A stretch of DNA of 45,785 nt from Acidobacteriota bacterium (GCA_023436495.1 JAEZIT010000049.1:1-45785), one strand, 5' to 3'. Counted from the stretch's first letter, positions 1 to 8,142 are shown. Made by a program: numbers and translations. The notes: generated by a model from the letters alone, not told the origin.

Positions 1-21
1 CCGGAATGTTAAACCGAATTG

Positions 22-58
22 CGGGAAAAAGAAAAAGACGGCCGCGAATTGCCGTCTT
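22..58 (-). terminator. Intrinsic terminator downstream of the tRNA
   Basis: An 8-bp perfect inverted repeat (35-42 with 51-58, 8-nt loop). Read on the minus strand it is followed by two T tracts (minus-strand reading of 26-36). It lies 13 nt beyond the tRNA 3' end, so it fits as the end of a single-gene tRNA transcript. Confidence 0.7.
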
Positions 59-70
59 AGAAAGAACTTG

Positions 71-147
71 TGGTGGCGGGGGGGAGACTTGAACTCCCGT
101 CCTCGGGGTTATGAATCCCGCGCTCTAACCAGCTGAGCTACCCAGCC
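71..147 (-). tRNA. tRNA with CAT anticodon, probably elongator tRNA-Met
   Basis: A 77-nt minus-strand cloverleaf with CCA encoded at the 3' end. The D arm (GCTC/GAGC) and T arm (GGGAG TTCAAGT CTCCC) pair perfectly and the anticodon loop is TTCATAA. It lacks the initiator hallmarks: 1-72 is a G-C pair and the anticodon stem does not have the GGG/CCC block next to the loop. Two imperfections are visible, a U4-C69 mismatch in the acceptor stem and an A31-C39 mismatch closing the anticodon loop. tRNA-Ile2 with lysidine-modified CAT is the alternative. The gene stands alone between its own promoter and terminator. Confidence 0.9.
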
Positions 148-158
148 ACAAACACTCA

Positions 159-186
159 ATTATAGAATCTGCGCAGAAAAAATCAA
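159..186 (-). promoter_or_regulatory. Sigma70-type promoter for the tRNA
   Basis: On the minus strand TTGATT (181-186) is followed after 16 nt by a perfect TATAAT (159-164). The expected transcription start is close to the tRNA 5' end at 147, as usual for stable RNA genes. Confidence 0.6.
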
Positions 187-212
187 GCTCCCCTGAAATC
201 GGAAATCGAATT

Positions 213-242
213 TTGCCCGATGTTTTATCCACTTGGTAAAAT
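213..242 (+). promoter_or_regulatory. Possible promoter for the antiporter gene
   Basis: TTGCCC (213-218), an 18-nt spacer and TAAAAT (237-242) preceded by TG (extended -10). This would give an untranslated leader of about 90 nt before the start at 337. Confidence 0.35.
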
Positions 243-336
243 GAAGACCAGCCCGAATTCCAATTTTTTCTGAGCGATGGCATAACGCCGACTGTCGGCC
301 GGGCCGCAGCGATCTACAAAATATTCTGGAGAGTAA

Positions 337-1578
337 ATGCCAATATTCCTAGCCGCAAATGTCGAAGCCTCGGCCGTTCTGTTGTCGCTGTTCCTGATAT
401 TAGCCGCCGCGAAAGTAATGGCAGAAATATTCGAACGGATGAAACAGCCGGCAGTCGTCGGTGAAATTCTTGCGGGCGTCGTGATCGGACCGAGCCTATT
501 AGGGTGGGTCCAGCCGTCCGAACTGATCGGTATATTGGCGGAGATCGGCGTTATTTTCCTGCTGTTCAACGTCGGACTCGAGACAAAGCCGGCAGCGATA
601 TTCCGCGTCGGGAAGCGTGCCGGGCTCGTCGCCGTTCTGGGCGTAATTCTGCCATTCGTTGCGGGTTATGGGATCGCGATGTGGTGGGACGGTTCGTTTG
701 TCGAAGCGATGTTCATCGGCGCAGCACTGGTTGCCACGTCCGTGGGGATCACGGCCCGCGTGCTCGGTTCGATGGGCCTGCTGGACCTTGAGACATCGCG
801 GGTGATTCTTGGCGCCGCCGTCATTGACGACATTCTCGGGCTGCTGATCCTGTCGGTCGTATCGGCGATGAGCCAAGGCAGCATCGATTACTGGCAGCTC
901 GGCAAAACCGCTGGGCTAGCCGTGGGATTCACGGTGTTCGTCGCGACAGTCGGCGCCAAGCTGATGACGCGGTTCGGACCGGCGCTTGAACGGCTCCGCA
1001 TTGAAAAACCGTTCTTTAATTTCGGGCTGATACTGTGCCTCGGCCTTTCGTTCGCGGCGATATACGTTGGCGTTGCTGCGATCATCGGGGCTTTCTTGGC
1101 GGGCATGGCGCTCGCGGAAGTTACCGAGGAGAACGAGAAAATGCATTGGCTGACGAGCGGCGTCACGGAATTTCTTGTGCCGTTCTTTCTGGTCAATATC
1201 GGAATGCAGCTTAACCTTTGGGTGTTTAAAGACACGACCGTGATCATTCTCGCAATAGTGCTTACGGTCGCTGCTGTTCTGACCAAGTTCGTTGGGTGCG
1301 GACTGGGCGCCTGGGGAATGACGCGGCGCGAAATGGCACAGGTCGGCATAGGGATGGTCCCGCGCGGAGAGGTCGGGATCGTGGTCGCACAGATCGGCCT
1401 CGGGCTTGCGGTCATCAGCGAGCCATTTTTTGCTTCCGTCCTTTTTATGGCGGTCGCGACAACGCTTATCGCTCCCCCGTTCATTAAGATCTTATTCGCA
1501 CAGGATAAGGACCAGGACGGCGTTCCGGATGAATTCGACGAGGTGGACATTTCAGACGAGTATTCACGGATAGGCTAA
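337..1578 (+). CDS. CPA2-family cation:proton antiporter with acidic C-terminal tail
   Basis: An integral inner-membrane antiporter that exchanges Na+ or K+ for H+. The 413-aa protein is a long run of hydrophobic segments. The motif VIDDILG carries two adjacent Asp (D164, D165), the ion-binding pair typical of electrogenic CPA2 antiporters of the NapA/GerN type. A later RGEVGIVVAQIG segment is also typical of the family. There is no TrkA-N/RCK domain, so it is not a full Kef channel system. The start is supported by GGAG about 5 nt upstream. The oddity is the last 24 residues: DKDQDGVPDEFDEVD (about 390-404) resembles a thrombospondin type-3 or EF-hand-like calcium loop, which I do not know as standard for this family. 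Family assignment is firm; ion specificity is not readable. Confidence 0.85.
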   Translation: MPIFLAANVEASAVLLSLFLILAAAKVMAEIFERMKQPAVVGEILAGVVIGPSLLGWVQPSELIGILAEIGVIFLLFNVGLETKPAAIFRVGKRAGLVAVLGVILPFVAGYGIAMWWDGSFVEAMFIGAALVATSVGITARVLGSMGLLDLETSRVILGAAVIDDILGLLILSVVSAMSQGSIDYWQLGKTAGLAVGFTVFVATVGAKLMTRFGPALERLRIEKPFFNFGLILCLGLSFAAIYVGVAAIIGAFLAGMALAEVTEENEKMHWLTSGVTEFLVPFFLVNIGMQLNLWVFKDTTVIILAIVLTVAAVLTKFVGCGLGAWGMTRREMAQVGIGMVPRGEVGIVVAQIGLGLAVISEPFFASVLFMAVATTLIAPPFIKILFAQDKDQDGVPDEFDEVDISDEYSRIG

Positions 1579-1583
1579 AAAAT

Positions 1584-1612
1584 TCAGGAACGGCACCGGG
1601 AAATGGTAAAAT
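1584..1612 (+). promoter_or_regulatory. Extended -10 promoter for a probably leaderless gene
   Basis: TGGTAAAAT (1604-1612) is an extended -10 element and ends only 6 nt before the ATG at 1619. The -35 region is weak. A transcription start at or next to the ATG would give a leaderless mRNA, which agrees with the absence of a properly spaced Shine-Dalgarno. Confidence 0.45.
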
Positions 1613-1618
1613 AAGGGA

Positions 1619-2587
1619 ATGACCGTAACGAATTCTTACCGGACCGGGATCTGGCCGCGATCCTGCGCGCGCCTTATCCTAATGTTCCTCCTTCTGCCGA
1701 TCGGTGCCGCGGCGCAGGCCGGCGGCAAGGAAGCTGCACCGAATACACGTTCGATCACGGTGATCACGGAGCCCGGAGCCGTCGTCTGGATCAATGACGT
1801 TCGCTTCGGCGCGGCCGGAAGCGACGGCAAGCTGTCACTGATCACATCGGCGACGGGGCGGGCGACGATGCGTGTTCGCGCCGACGGATTCAAGGAAGCA
1901 GTAAAAACGCTGCTGCCTGCCGATTCCGGAGATGTCCGCGTCGCGCTTGCAGCAACGGACGATCCGGCGGAACTAGCGTTTCAGGAAGCCGAACGGCTGA
2001 CCCTAGTCGATCGTGACCGCGCTGCCGCGGCCTATCAGAAAGCTATTAAACTACGTCCCGGATATATTCAGGCACATGTAGGGCTCGCCCGCGTACTGTC
2101 AGAGGCCCGTAAGCCCGACGCCGCTATAAAGGCGATCCGAGATCTTCGCAGGATCAAGCCGGGTGTGGCGGAAGCGTCGGCGATCGAAGGCCGCGTCGAA
2201 AAGGAAAGCGGCGACGAGGTGAAGGCGATCGCGGCCTTCGAACGAGCAATAAAAGAAGGCGCTGGGTTTCAGCCGGAAGCGTACACGGGCCTTGGATTAC
2301 TTTACAGCGAGCGTGCAGACGGTGCTTCCGCCGAAGGCGATTACGAAGCGGAAGCGGCGAATTATGCTCTCGCTGCGAAGCACTATAAGATCGCCGCGCG
2401 CCAGTTGATCGGATCTCCGGACGCTGTGGTCGTCTACCAGCTTCTCGGCCTGATCTACGAAAAGCAGAAACTATACGACGAGGCTGTTGCCACCTACGAG
2501 GAATTTCTGAAACTCTTTCCCGACAGTGACGAAGCTCCCGCGATACGTTCGTTTATAGTACAGATCAAAAAACAGTCAAATCCGTAA
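1619..2587 (+). CDS. Secreted PEGA-domain TPR-repeat protein
   Basis: The 322-aa protein starts with a basic n-region and hydrophobic core ending in GAAAQA (about residues 24-34), a signal peptide. A PEGA-type beta-sandwich follows (about 44-90: ITVITEPGAVVWINDVRFG, then ...RVRADGFKE). The rest (about 110-320) is alpha-helical with TPR signatures such as AAAAYQKAIKLRPGYIQAHV and DEAVATYEEFLKLFPDSDEA. PEGA domains are usually extracytoplasmic and TPRs bind proteins, so an envelope scaffold or adaptor role is likely. No enzymatic motif is visible. The gene lies 40 nt after the antiporter but seems to have its own -10 element. Exact function unknown. Confidence 0.75.
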   Translation: MTVTNSYRTGIWPRSCARLILMFLLLPIGAAAQAGGKEAAPNTRSITVITEPGAVVWINDVRFGAAGSDGKLSLITSATGRATMRVRADGFKEAVKTLLPADSGDVRVALAATDDPAELAFQEAERLTLVDRDRAAAAYQKAIKLRPGYIQAHVGLARVLSEARKPDAAIKAIRDLRRIKPGVAEASAIEGRVEKESGDEVKAIAAFERAIKEGAGFQPEAYTGLGLLYSERADGASAEGDYEAEAANYALAAKHYKIAARQLIGSPDAVVVYQLLGLIYEKQKLYDEAVATYEEFLKLFPDSDEAPAIRSFIVQIKKQSNP

Positions 2588-2646
2588 CCTTTCCTGTGGC
2601 GTCTCACTCTGCGGTTTTAAGAAGGCAACGGCCGCAGAGCATTCAA

Positions 2647-2667
2647 AATCGGTCATCCTGACCGATT
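2647..2667 (+). repeat. Inverted repeat between the TPR gene and the pil promoter
   Basis: A perfect 9-bp inverted repeat, AATCGGTCA / TGACCGATT with a 3-nt loop, 12 nt upstream of the -35 box of the pil promoter. No T tract follows on the plus strand, so it is a poor intrinsic terminator. It could be a stability hairpin for the upstream mRNA or an operator. Confidence 0.4.
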
Positions 2668-2679
2668 GAAAAAGAAATC

Positions 2680-2708
2680 TTGACACGTTTCGGTTAAACA
2701 TCTATTAT
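2680..2708 (+). promoter_or_regulatory. Strong sigma70-type promoter for the pilus motor operon
   Basis: Perfect TTGACA (2680-2685), a 17-nt spacer and TATTAT (2703-2708). The predicted start near 2715 leaves a leader of about 115 nt before pilB. Confidence 0.7.
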
Positions 2709-2715
2709 TGCATTT

Positions 2716-2736
2716 CAACGATGTTAATCATCGTTG
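2716..2736 (+). repeat. Hairpin at the 5' end of the pilB leader
   Basis: A perfect 8-bp stem (CAACGATG / CATCGTTG, 5-nt loop) that begins about at the predicted transcription start of the pil operon. A hairpin at the extreme 5' end typically protects mRNA from decay. It could also be an operator just downstream of the promoter. Confidence 0.4.
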
Positions 2737-2828
2737 GCGGTTCATCCTCTTATTAAGTAAAACTTAACGCCAGCTTCGTTCGATTCCTCTTGCTTGATCT
2801 TAATCATTAGGAACCACTCTTAATCGAA

Positions 2829-4664
2829 ATGTCTACAAAACTTGGGGAAATTCTTGTCCGCGAAAATCTTATCACCTCGCAGCAGTTGCGTGACGCCCTC
2901 GAATACCAGCGCACCAACGGCGGACGGCTCGGTTCCAATCTTGTAAAGCTCGGGCTTATCTCCGACGACGTAATCACCGCAGTTTTATCGCGCCAATACG
3001 GCGTGCCGTCGATCAACCTCGATCTTTTCCATATCGACGCCGATGTTATTCGGCTCATCTCGCAGGACGTCGCACTGAAATATTCCGTGCTGCCGATCTC
3101 AAAGGTGGGCGCGACGCTGACGCTTGCGATGGCAGACCCGACGAATGTGTTCGCGATGGACGATATCAAGTTCATGACGGGCCTGAGCGTTGAGCCCGTG
3201 ATCGCGTCGGAGACCGCGATCGTGATCGCCATCGGAAAATATTACAGCGGTTCGACGCAGATCGATATTTTCGAGGACGCGTACCGCGCTGACAGCGCAA
3301 AGCTGAACGGCAGCGGCAAGAACGGCCATTCGAGAAACGGCAATGGAACGGCGGTGGCGGAGAAGCTGCGCGCGGACGACCTTGACGTTTCACTTGAGGA
3401 TTTCGAGTTCGGCCATTCCGATTCCGAGGAATTGGAGATCGTCGATACTAATGAAGAGATAGATATAACGAAGCTCGTCGGCGCAAGCGAGGCGGCACCG
3501 GTTGTTCGTCTTGTGAACGTGCTGATGGTGGACAGCCTAAGGCGCGGAGCGTCGGACATTCACGTTGAGCCGTATGAAAAGGATTTCCGCATCAGGTTTC
3601 GTATCGACGGTGTCCTGTACGATGTTATGCATCCGCCGATGAAGCTTCGCGACCCGCTGATCTCGCGCTTGAAGATCATGTCGAAGCTCGACATTTCCGA
3701 AAAACGCCTGCCGCAGGACGGCCGCATCAAGATCAAGGTAAAGGTCGATAATCGTTCCCGCGAACTGGATTTCCGCGTTTCTACGCTGCCGACGCTATTC
3801 GGCGAAAAGGTCGTGCTTCGTCTTTTGGATAAAGAGAAGCTGATGCTCGACATGACGAAGCTCGGGTTTGAGCCGGAAAGCCTCGAAAAATTCAAGCGGA
3901 ATATTTCCAATCCGTACGGTATGGTGCTCGTTACCGGACCGACGGGTTCGGGTAAAACGAACACGCTCTATTCGGCGCTGCAATCATTGAATACGCCGGA
4001 GACGAACATCATGACGGCCGAAGACCCGGTCGAATTCAACCTGCACGGCATAAACCAGGTTCAGATGAAGGAGCAGATCGGCCTGAATTTCGCGGCCGCG
4101 CTCCGATCCTTCCTTAGACAGGACCCTAACATCGTCCTCGTCGGCGAGATCCGCGATTTCGAGACCGCGGAGATAGCGATCAAAGCCGCTCTTACCGGCC
4201 ACCTCGTACTCTCAACCCTGCATACAAACGACGCGCCCTCCACTATTTCGCGTCTCGTAAACATGGGCATCGAGCCCTTCCTCGTCGCCACTTCGGTGAA
4301 CCTGATCCAGGCACAGAGGCTGATCCGCGTGATCTGCAAGAACTGCAAGGAAGAGGTGCACGTTCCGGTCGAAGGTTTGGTCGAGATCGGATTTTCGCCC
4401 GAAGAGGCAGCGGGTCTGAAACTTTACAAGGGTAAAGGCTGCAAGACGTGCAACAACACGGGTTACAAGGGCAGGATCGGCCTTTATGAAGTAATGGAAA
4501 TAACTGAGGAATTACGCGAGCTTATCATTATCGGGGCCAGCGCAATGGAACTTCGGCGAAAGGCCATTGAGGTTGGGATGATCACGCTTCGCGAATCGGG
4601 TCTGTGCAAGATCCGGGACGGTATCACGACGATCGAAGAGGTCGTTAAAGAGACGGTCTTATAA
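2829..4664 (+). CDS. pilB: Type IV pilus extension ATPase PilB (GspE/PulE family)
   Basis: A cytoplasmic hexameric ATPase that powers pilin polymerisation. The 611-aa protein has the family's order: an N-terminal MshEN/T2SSE-N domain (about 1-150), a charged Gly/Asn-rich linker (about 158-200), then the RecA-like ATPase with Walker A GPTGSGKT (K376), Asp box, Walker B (VLVGEIRDFETAEIA) and His box. The tetra-Cys zinc element characteristic of PilB/GspE and absent from PilT is present as C503/C506 and C538/C541. The MshEN domain is a c-di-GMP-binding fold in relatives; binding here is inference. It is first in an operon with pilT and pilC. The start at 2829 has no good Shine-Dalgarno (only a distant AGGA), so translation may depend on the leader. 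Confidence 0.95.
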   Translation: MSTKLGEILVRENLITSQQLRDALEYQRTNGGRLGSNLVKLGLISDDVITAVLSRQYGVPSINLDLFHIDADVIRLISQDVALKYSVLPISKVGATLTLAMADPTNVFAMDDIKFMTGLSVEPVIASETAIVIAIGKYYSGSTQIDIFEDAYRADSAKLNGSGKNGHSRNGNGTAVAEKLRADDLDVSLEDFEFGHSDSEELEIVDTNEEIDITKLVGASEAAPVVRLVNVLMVDSLRRGASDIHVEPYEKDFRIRFRIDGVLYDVMHPPMKLRDPLISRLKIMSKLDISEKRLPQDGRIKIKVKVDNRSRELDFRVSTLPTLFGEKVVLRLLDKEKLMLDMTKLGFEPESLEKFKRNISNPYGMVLVTGPTGSGKTNTLYSALQSLNTPETNIMTAEDPVEFNLHGINQVQMKEQIGLNFAAALRSFLRQDPNIVLVGEIRDFETAEIAIKAALTGHLVLSTLHTNDAPSTISRLVNMGIEPFLVATSVNLIQAQRLIRVICKNCKEEVHVPVEGLVEIGFSPEEAAGLKLYKGKGCKTCNNTGYKGRIGLYEVMEITEELRELIIIGASAMELRRKAIEVGMITLRESGLCKIRDGITTIEEVVKETVL

Positions 4665-4680
4665 GCATTTTGGAGGAACT

Positions 4681-5469
4681 ATGCTATTTAGGGCAATTGC
4701 ATTATCAATGGCTATGCTGATCGGGCTCGGGACACTGGCATTCGTCGCGACCGATTCAGCGGAGGCCGGGCCGCGGAAGCAGCGGCGATATAAAAAGAAA
4801 AGAGAATGGGTAGGCGTCAAGAAATATTCGAAACGCTGGTGGCAGCTCTACCGTGCTCAGGAACGCCGCAAGAAGGCAATGGCGGCGCGACGCCGGTCAT
4901 TGAGGCTGCGCCAGATGCGTCTGGCGGAAACTAAATCCGAGCAGAGCAATTCGACAGCGGCCGTAAAACCGGCAGCAGCCAAAGCCGAAGAAACCGCGAT
5001 CCTTCCGTCAGGACAGGCCGCTCCGAAAGGCTGGAGCCAGGGAAATTCGACAAACAGCGAACTTCAGTTCCGCGTTGATAATGTCGGCACGGCTTCGATC
5101 TCGGTGGTTGGCCCCGCAATGGGCGACAGTGCCGGCCGTGGCCGCAATCGTATGCTCGCGGGAGTTCCGACGACATCGCTTCGCCGCGATGTCATCAACA
5201 GGATGATCCGAGAGAACGGCTGGGTCGTTAACGATTATCAGAAAGAGATCGGCGGCAAATCGGTCTATGTAGTAGAAGCGCAGTCGCAATCGGGTGGGCG
5301 TGTCAGTTCGCGAATGTTCTACTTTACAGAAGCGGACGGGCGTATCTACAGCGTTGCAACCTCGGCCGGAGCGGACGGAGCCGAACGGCTTGCCGAAGAA
5401 TCGGAAAAGGTTATCTATTCGCTGCAGAGCCGCAAGCGTCCCGCACAGCAAGCAGCAGTCAGAGAATAA
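4681..5469 (+). CDS. Secreted basic protein of unknown function within the pil operon
   Basis: A 262-aa protein, 16 nt after pilB and preceded by a good Shine-Dalgarno (GGAGG). Residues 1-30 form a signal peptide ending in AEA. A very basic helical segment follows (about 31-80, rich in K/R/W), then a Ser/Ala-rich linker and a folded C-terminal part (about 120-250). The alternating hydrophobic pattern in that part (NGWVVNDYQKEIGGKSVYVVEAQS, split by a turn) resembles PsbP/DcrB-type alpha-beta domains, but I cannot assign a family. Its place between the two pilus motor genes suggests an envelope-side job in pilus assembly or anchoring (inference). The basic segment could bind peptidoglycan, nucleic acid or acidic surface polymer. 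Confidence 0.6.
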   Translation: MLFRAIALSMAMLIGLGTLAFVATDSAEAGPRKQRRYKKKREWVGVKKYSKRWWQLYRAQERRKKAMAARRRSLRLRQMRLAETKSEQSNSTAAVKPAAAKAEETAILPSGQAAPKGWSQGNSTNSELQFRVDNVGTASISVVGPAMGDSAGRGRNRMLAGVPTTSLRRDVINRMIRENGWVVNDYQKEIGGKSVYVVEAQSQSGGRVSSRMFYFTEADGRIYSVATSAGADGAERLAEESEKVIYSLQSRKRPAQQAAVRE

Positions 5470-5556
5470 CCACGCCTAAATTTGTTAGAAATGCTGCCCG
5501 CCGTCACCATGGCGGCTGGCAGCCCTCCACGATCCCCGCAGTATCACGAATCATTT

Positions 5557-6762
5557 ATGAGCTTCGAAAACGAAAACAGCGCACATTCACAGATCACGCT
5601 TCCGGAATTGCTTCGCAAGATGACGGATGCGGGCGGATCCGACCTTCACCTGACGACAAATTCGCCGCCGCAGATCCGTGTTCACGGCCATTTGTCACAG
5701 CTCGACGGCTTTCCGGCGCTGACGGCGGCAGATACGAAGCGGCTGGCCTATTCCGTTCTGACCGACGCACAAAAGCATAGGTTCGAAGAAAATCTCGAGC
5801 TCGACTTTTCGTTCGGCCTGAAAGGAATGTCGCGATTCCGTGCGAACCTGTTCAATCAAAAGGGCGCTGTCGGAGCAGTTTTCCGTGCCATCCCGTACGA
5901 GATCAAATCGTTTGAAGCCCTAGGTTTACCGCCCGTGGTTGCCGATATGTGCAAAAAGCCGCGCGGCCTGATCCTTGTCACCGGTCCGACGGGTTCGGGT
6001 AAATCCACAACGCTTGCGTCGATGATCGACAAGATCAATATCGACCGGCACGACCATATTTTGACGATCGAAGACCCGATCGAATTTCTCCATAACCACA
6101 AGAACTGCGTCGTGAACCAACGCGAGGTCGCGGCGGACACACATTCGTTCGGATCGGCTTTGCGCACGGCACTTCGTCAGGACCCGGACGTCGTGCTCGT
6201 CGGTGAAATGCGTGACCTCGAGACGATCGAGATGGCGCTCAGGATCGCGGAGACGGGCCACTTGACGTTTGCTACGCTGCATACCAATTCGGCGTATTCG
6301 ACCATTAACCGTATCATCGACGTTTTCCCGGCGGGACAGCAGGCTCAGGTCCGCACACAGCTCTCGCTCGTGCTCGAAGGCATTATGTGTCAGGCTCTGC
6401 TGCCTAAGGCGACCGGTGACGGCCGCTGCATGGCTTTGGAGATCCTGATACCCAATTCCGCCATCCGCAACCTTATCCGCGAGGACAAGATCCACCAGAT
6501 CTATTCGATGATGCAGACTGGCCAGGACAAATTCGGAATGCAGACGTTCAACCAGGCGCTTGCTTCGCTTTACCATAAGCGGCAGATCACGCTCGAAGCT
6601 GCAATGCAGCGGACATCGAACGCCGACGAACTCAAGGAACTGATCGAACGCGGTTCGGGCGTCAATCAATCATACGGCGGGCAAACGCGCCCGGCACCCG
6701 GCAATCATGCAAGCCCGTATGCGCAGGGCAGACCGGTTGGACAGCGGCCGCCTGCACGCTAA
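5557..6762 (+). CDS. pilT: Type IV pilus retraction ATPase PilT
   Basis: A cytoplasmic hexameric ATPase that depolymerises the pilus for twitching motility. The PAS-like N-domain (about 15-120, with LRKMTDAGGSDLHLTTNSPP) precedes the ATPase core with Walker A GPTGSGKST (K149), Walker B VVLVGEMRDLETIEMAL and the His box TGHLTFATLHTNSA. The zinc Cys motif is absent, as expected for PilT. I start at the ATG 5557 (401 aa) because the conserved N-terminus begins there. A TTG at 5482 in the same frame would add 25 residues without family similarity. The C-terminal 35 residues are a Gly/Pro/Arg-rich tail. Follows the secreted unknown by about 90 nt. Confidence 0.93.
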   Translation: MSFENENSAHSQITLPELLRKMTDAGGSDLHLTTNSPPQIRVHGHLSQLDGFPALTAADTKRLAYSVLTDAQKHRFEENLELDFSFGLKGMSRFRANLFNQKGAVGAVFRAIPYEIKSFEALGLPPVVADMCKKPRGLILVTGPTGSGKSTTLASMIDKINIDRHDHILTIEDPIEFLHNHKNCVVNQREVAADTHSFGSALRTALRQDPDVVLVGEMRDLETIEMALRIAETGHLTFATLHTNSAYSTINRIIDVFPAGQQAQVRTQLSLVLEGIMCQALLPKATGDGRCMALEILIPNSAIRNLIREDKIHQIYSMMQTGQDKFGMQTFNQALASLYHKRQITLEAAMQRTSNADELKELIERGSGVNQSYGGQTRPAPGNHASPYAQGRPVGQRPPAR

Positions 6763-6780
6763 GGACCCAGGATTTTAGAA

Positions 6781-6821
6781 GCGAAGCGCCATGCTTCGCA
6801 TCCTGCCGCGGACGGCGCGGC
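6781..6821 (+). repeat. Two intercistronic hairpins between pilT and pilC
   Basis: GCGAAGC (6781-6787) pairs with GCTTCGC (6793-6799), and a GC-rich TGCCGC...GCGGCA pair follows within about 6803-6821. Neither is followed by a T tract, so they look like intercistronic mRNA processing or stability elements rather than terminators. Confidence 0.35.
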
Positions 6822-6852
6822 ATTAAACTGTATAGGAGTCTGAGAAACCAAG

Positions 6853-8085
6853 ATGCCTACTTACGCCTTTAAAGGACGAAATCGATTAAATGAGCTGGTA
6901 ACGGGCGAACGCGTCGCCGCGACCCAGGATGAACTTCGGAATCTGCTGCGCCGCGAACAGATAGTGATGACGCAGGCTTCAGAAAAGGGCCGCGACATCG
7001 CGATACCGAAGCTCGGCCGGCGGAAGAAGGTCGGGGCGAAGGAACTCGCAGTATTTACGCGGCAGTTCTCCGTTATGATCGACGCCGGCCTGCCGCTTGT
7101 TCAGTGCATCGACATTCTCGCCGAACAGCAGAACAACGTTTTCTTCAAGGACGTTCTCCGCCAGGTGCGTCAAAACGTCGAAGAAGGCGCTACGCTGTTT
7201 GCAGCACTCGAAAAGCACCCAAAAGTCTTTGATTCGCTTTATACGCACATGGTCGAAGCGGGAGAAACGGGCGGTGTGCTCGACCTGATCCTGCAGCGGT
7301 TGGCGACCTTGATCGAAAAGGTCGTTAAGCTGAAACGCAGCATCATTTCGGCGTCGATCTATCCTGCCGCGGTCATATTCGTGGCCATCGCTGCCATTGC
7401 CGTCATTATGGTCGTGGTCATTCCGCAGTTCGAACAGATATTTATCGGCTTGCTCGGGCCGGGAGAAATGCTTCCGCTGCCAACGCGTATCGTGATGGGC
7501 ATAAGCGGTTTTCTGGCCGGATGGGGCGGACTGGCGCTGCTTGCCGGAATCATAGCAGCCAGCGTCTGCATCAGCTATCTTTACAAGACGCCGAAGGGCC
7601 GCTGGCAGATCGATTCTCTGCTGCTGAAGACGCCTGTCTTTGGCGGCATATTGCGAAAGATCGCGGTGGCGCGATTCTCAAGGATCCTGTCGACCCTGCT
7701 TTCATCGGGCGTTCCGATCCTGCAGTCACTTGAGATCACGGCGAAAACCGCCGGTAATGTCATTATTGAAGACGCTATCCTGAAAGTTCGGGCCGGTGTC
7801 GAACGCGGCGAGAGTTTTGTGGAGCCGCTGAAGGCGACCGAGGTATTCCCGCACATGGTCGGCCAGATGATCGGCGTCGGCGAACAGACCGGCGCATTGG
7901 ACGCGATGCTGTCGAAGATCGCGGATTTTTACGAGGAAGAGGTCGATTCCGCCATCGCTGACCTGCTGGCAATGATCGAACCGGCATTGATCGCATTCCT
8001 CGGCGTAACGATCGGTTCGATCGTTATTTCGATGTACCTGCCGCTATTCACCCTTATCGGAAAATTGGCCGGAGGAGCGAAGTAA
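6853..8085 (+). CDS. pilC: Type IV pilus inner-membrane platform protein PilC (GspF family)
   Basis: An inner-membrane platform on which PilB and PilT act. The 410-aa protein has the PilC layout: a soluble N-terminus (MPTYAFKGRNRLNE), a first T2SSF domain (about 70-195: ELAVFTRQFSVMIDAGLPLVQCIDIL), membrane segments at about 168-195 and 215-245, a second T2SSF copy (about 275-400: VARFSRILSTLLSSGVPILQSLEI) and a final membrane helix near the C-terminus. Preceded by AGGAG 10 nt upstream of the ATG. Last gene of the pil operon; the strong terminator lies 23 nt downstream. Confidence 0.93.
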   Translation: MPTYAFKGRNRLNELVTGERVAATQDELRNLLRREQIVMTQASEKGRDIAIPKLGRRKKVGAKELAVFTRQFSVMIDAGLPLVQCIDILAEQQNNVFFKDVLRQVRQNVEEGATLFAALEKHPKVFDSLYTHMVEAGETGGVLDLILQRLATLIEKVVKLKRSIISASIYPAAVIFVAIAAIAVIMVVVIPQFEQIFIGLLGPGEMLPLPTRIVMGISGFLAGWGGLALLAGIIAASVCISYLYKTPKGRWQIDSLLLKTPVFGGILRKIAVARFSRILSTLLSSGVPILQSLEITAKTAGNVIIEDAILKVRAGVERGESFVEPLKATEVFPHMVGQMIGVGEQTGALDAMLSKIADFYEEEVDSAIADLLAMIEPALIAFLGVTIGSIVISMYLPLFTLIGKLAGGAK

Positions 8086-8108
8086 GGCACGTTTTAACGT
8101 CAGTTACA

Positions 8109-8142
8109 ATGAGGCTGTCCGAGTGGACGGCCTCATTTTTTT
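8109..8142 (+). terminator. Strong intrinsic terminator after pilC
   Basis: A 12-bp stem with one G-U pair (8109-8120 with 8125-8136), GAGT loop, followed by eight T residues. It ends the pil operon. Confidence 0.9.

Noticed and set aside
888..1550. 220-codon open frame antisense to the antiporter
   Set aside because: Low-complexity Ser/Thr/Ala/Pro protein, clearly a shadow of the transmembrane gene.
5482..5556. Longer PilT start at TTG 5482
   Set aside because: The added 25 residues do not resemble PilT N-termini and the TTG has no Shine-Dalgarno; ATG 5557 fits the family better.
5926..6669. 247-codon open frame antisense to pilT
   Set aside because: Shadow of a conserved ATPase gene caused by high GC at third positions; no start signal or family motif.
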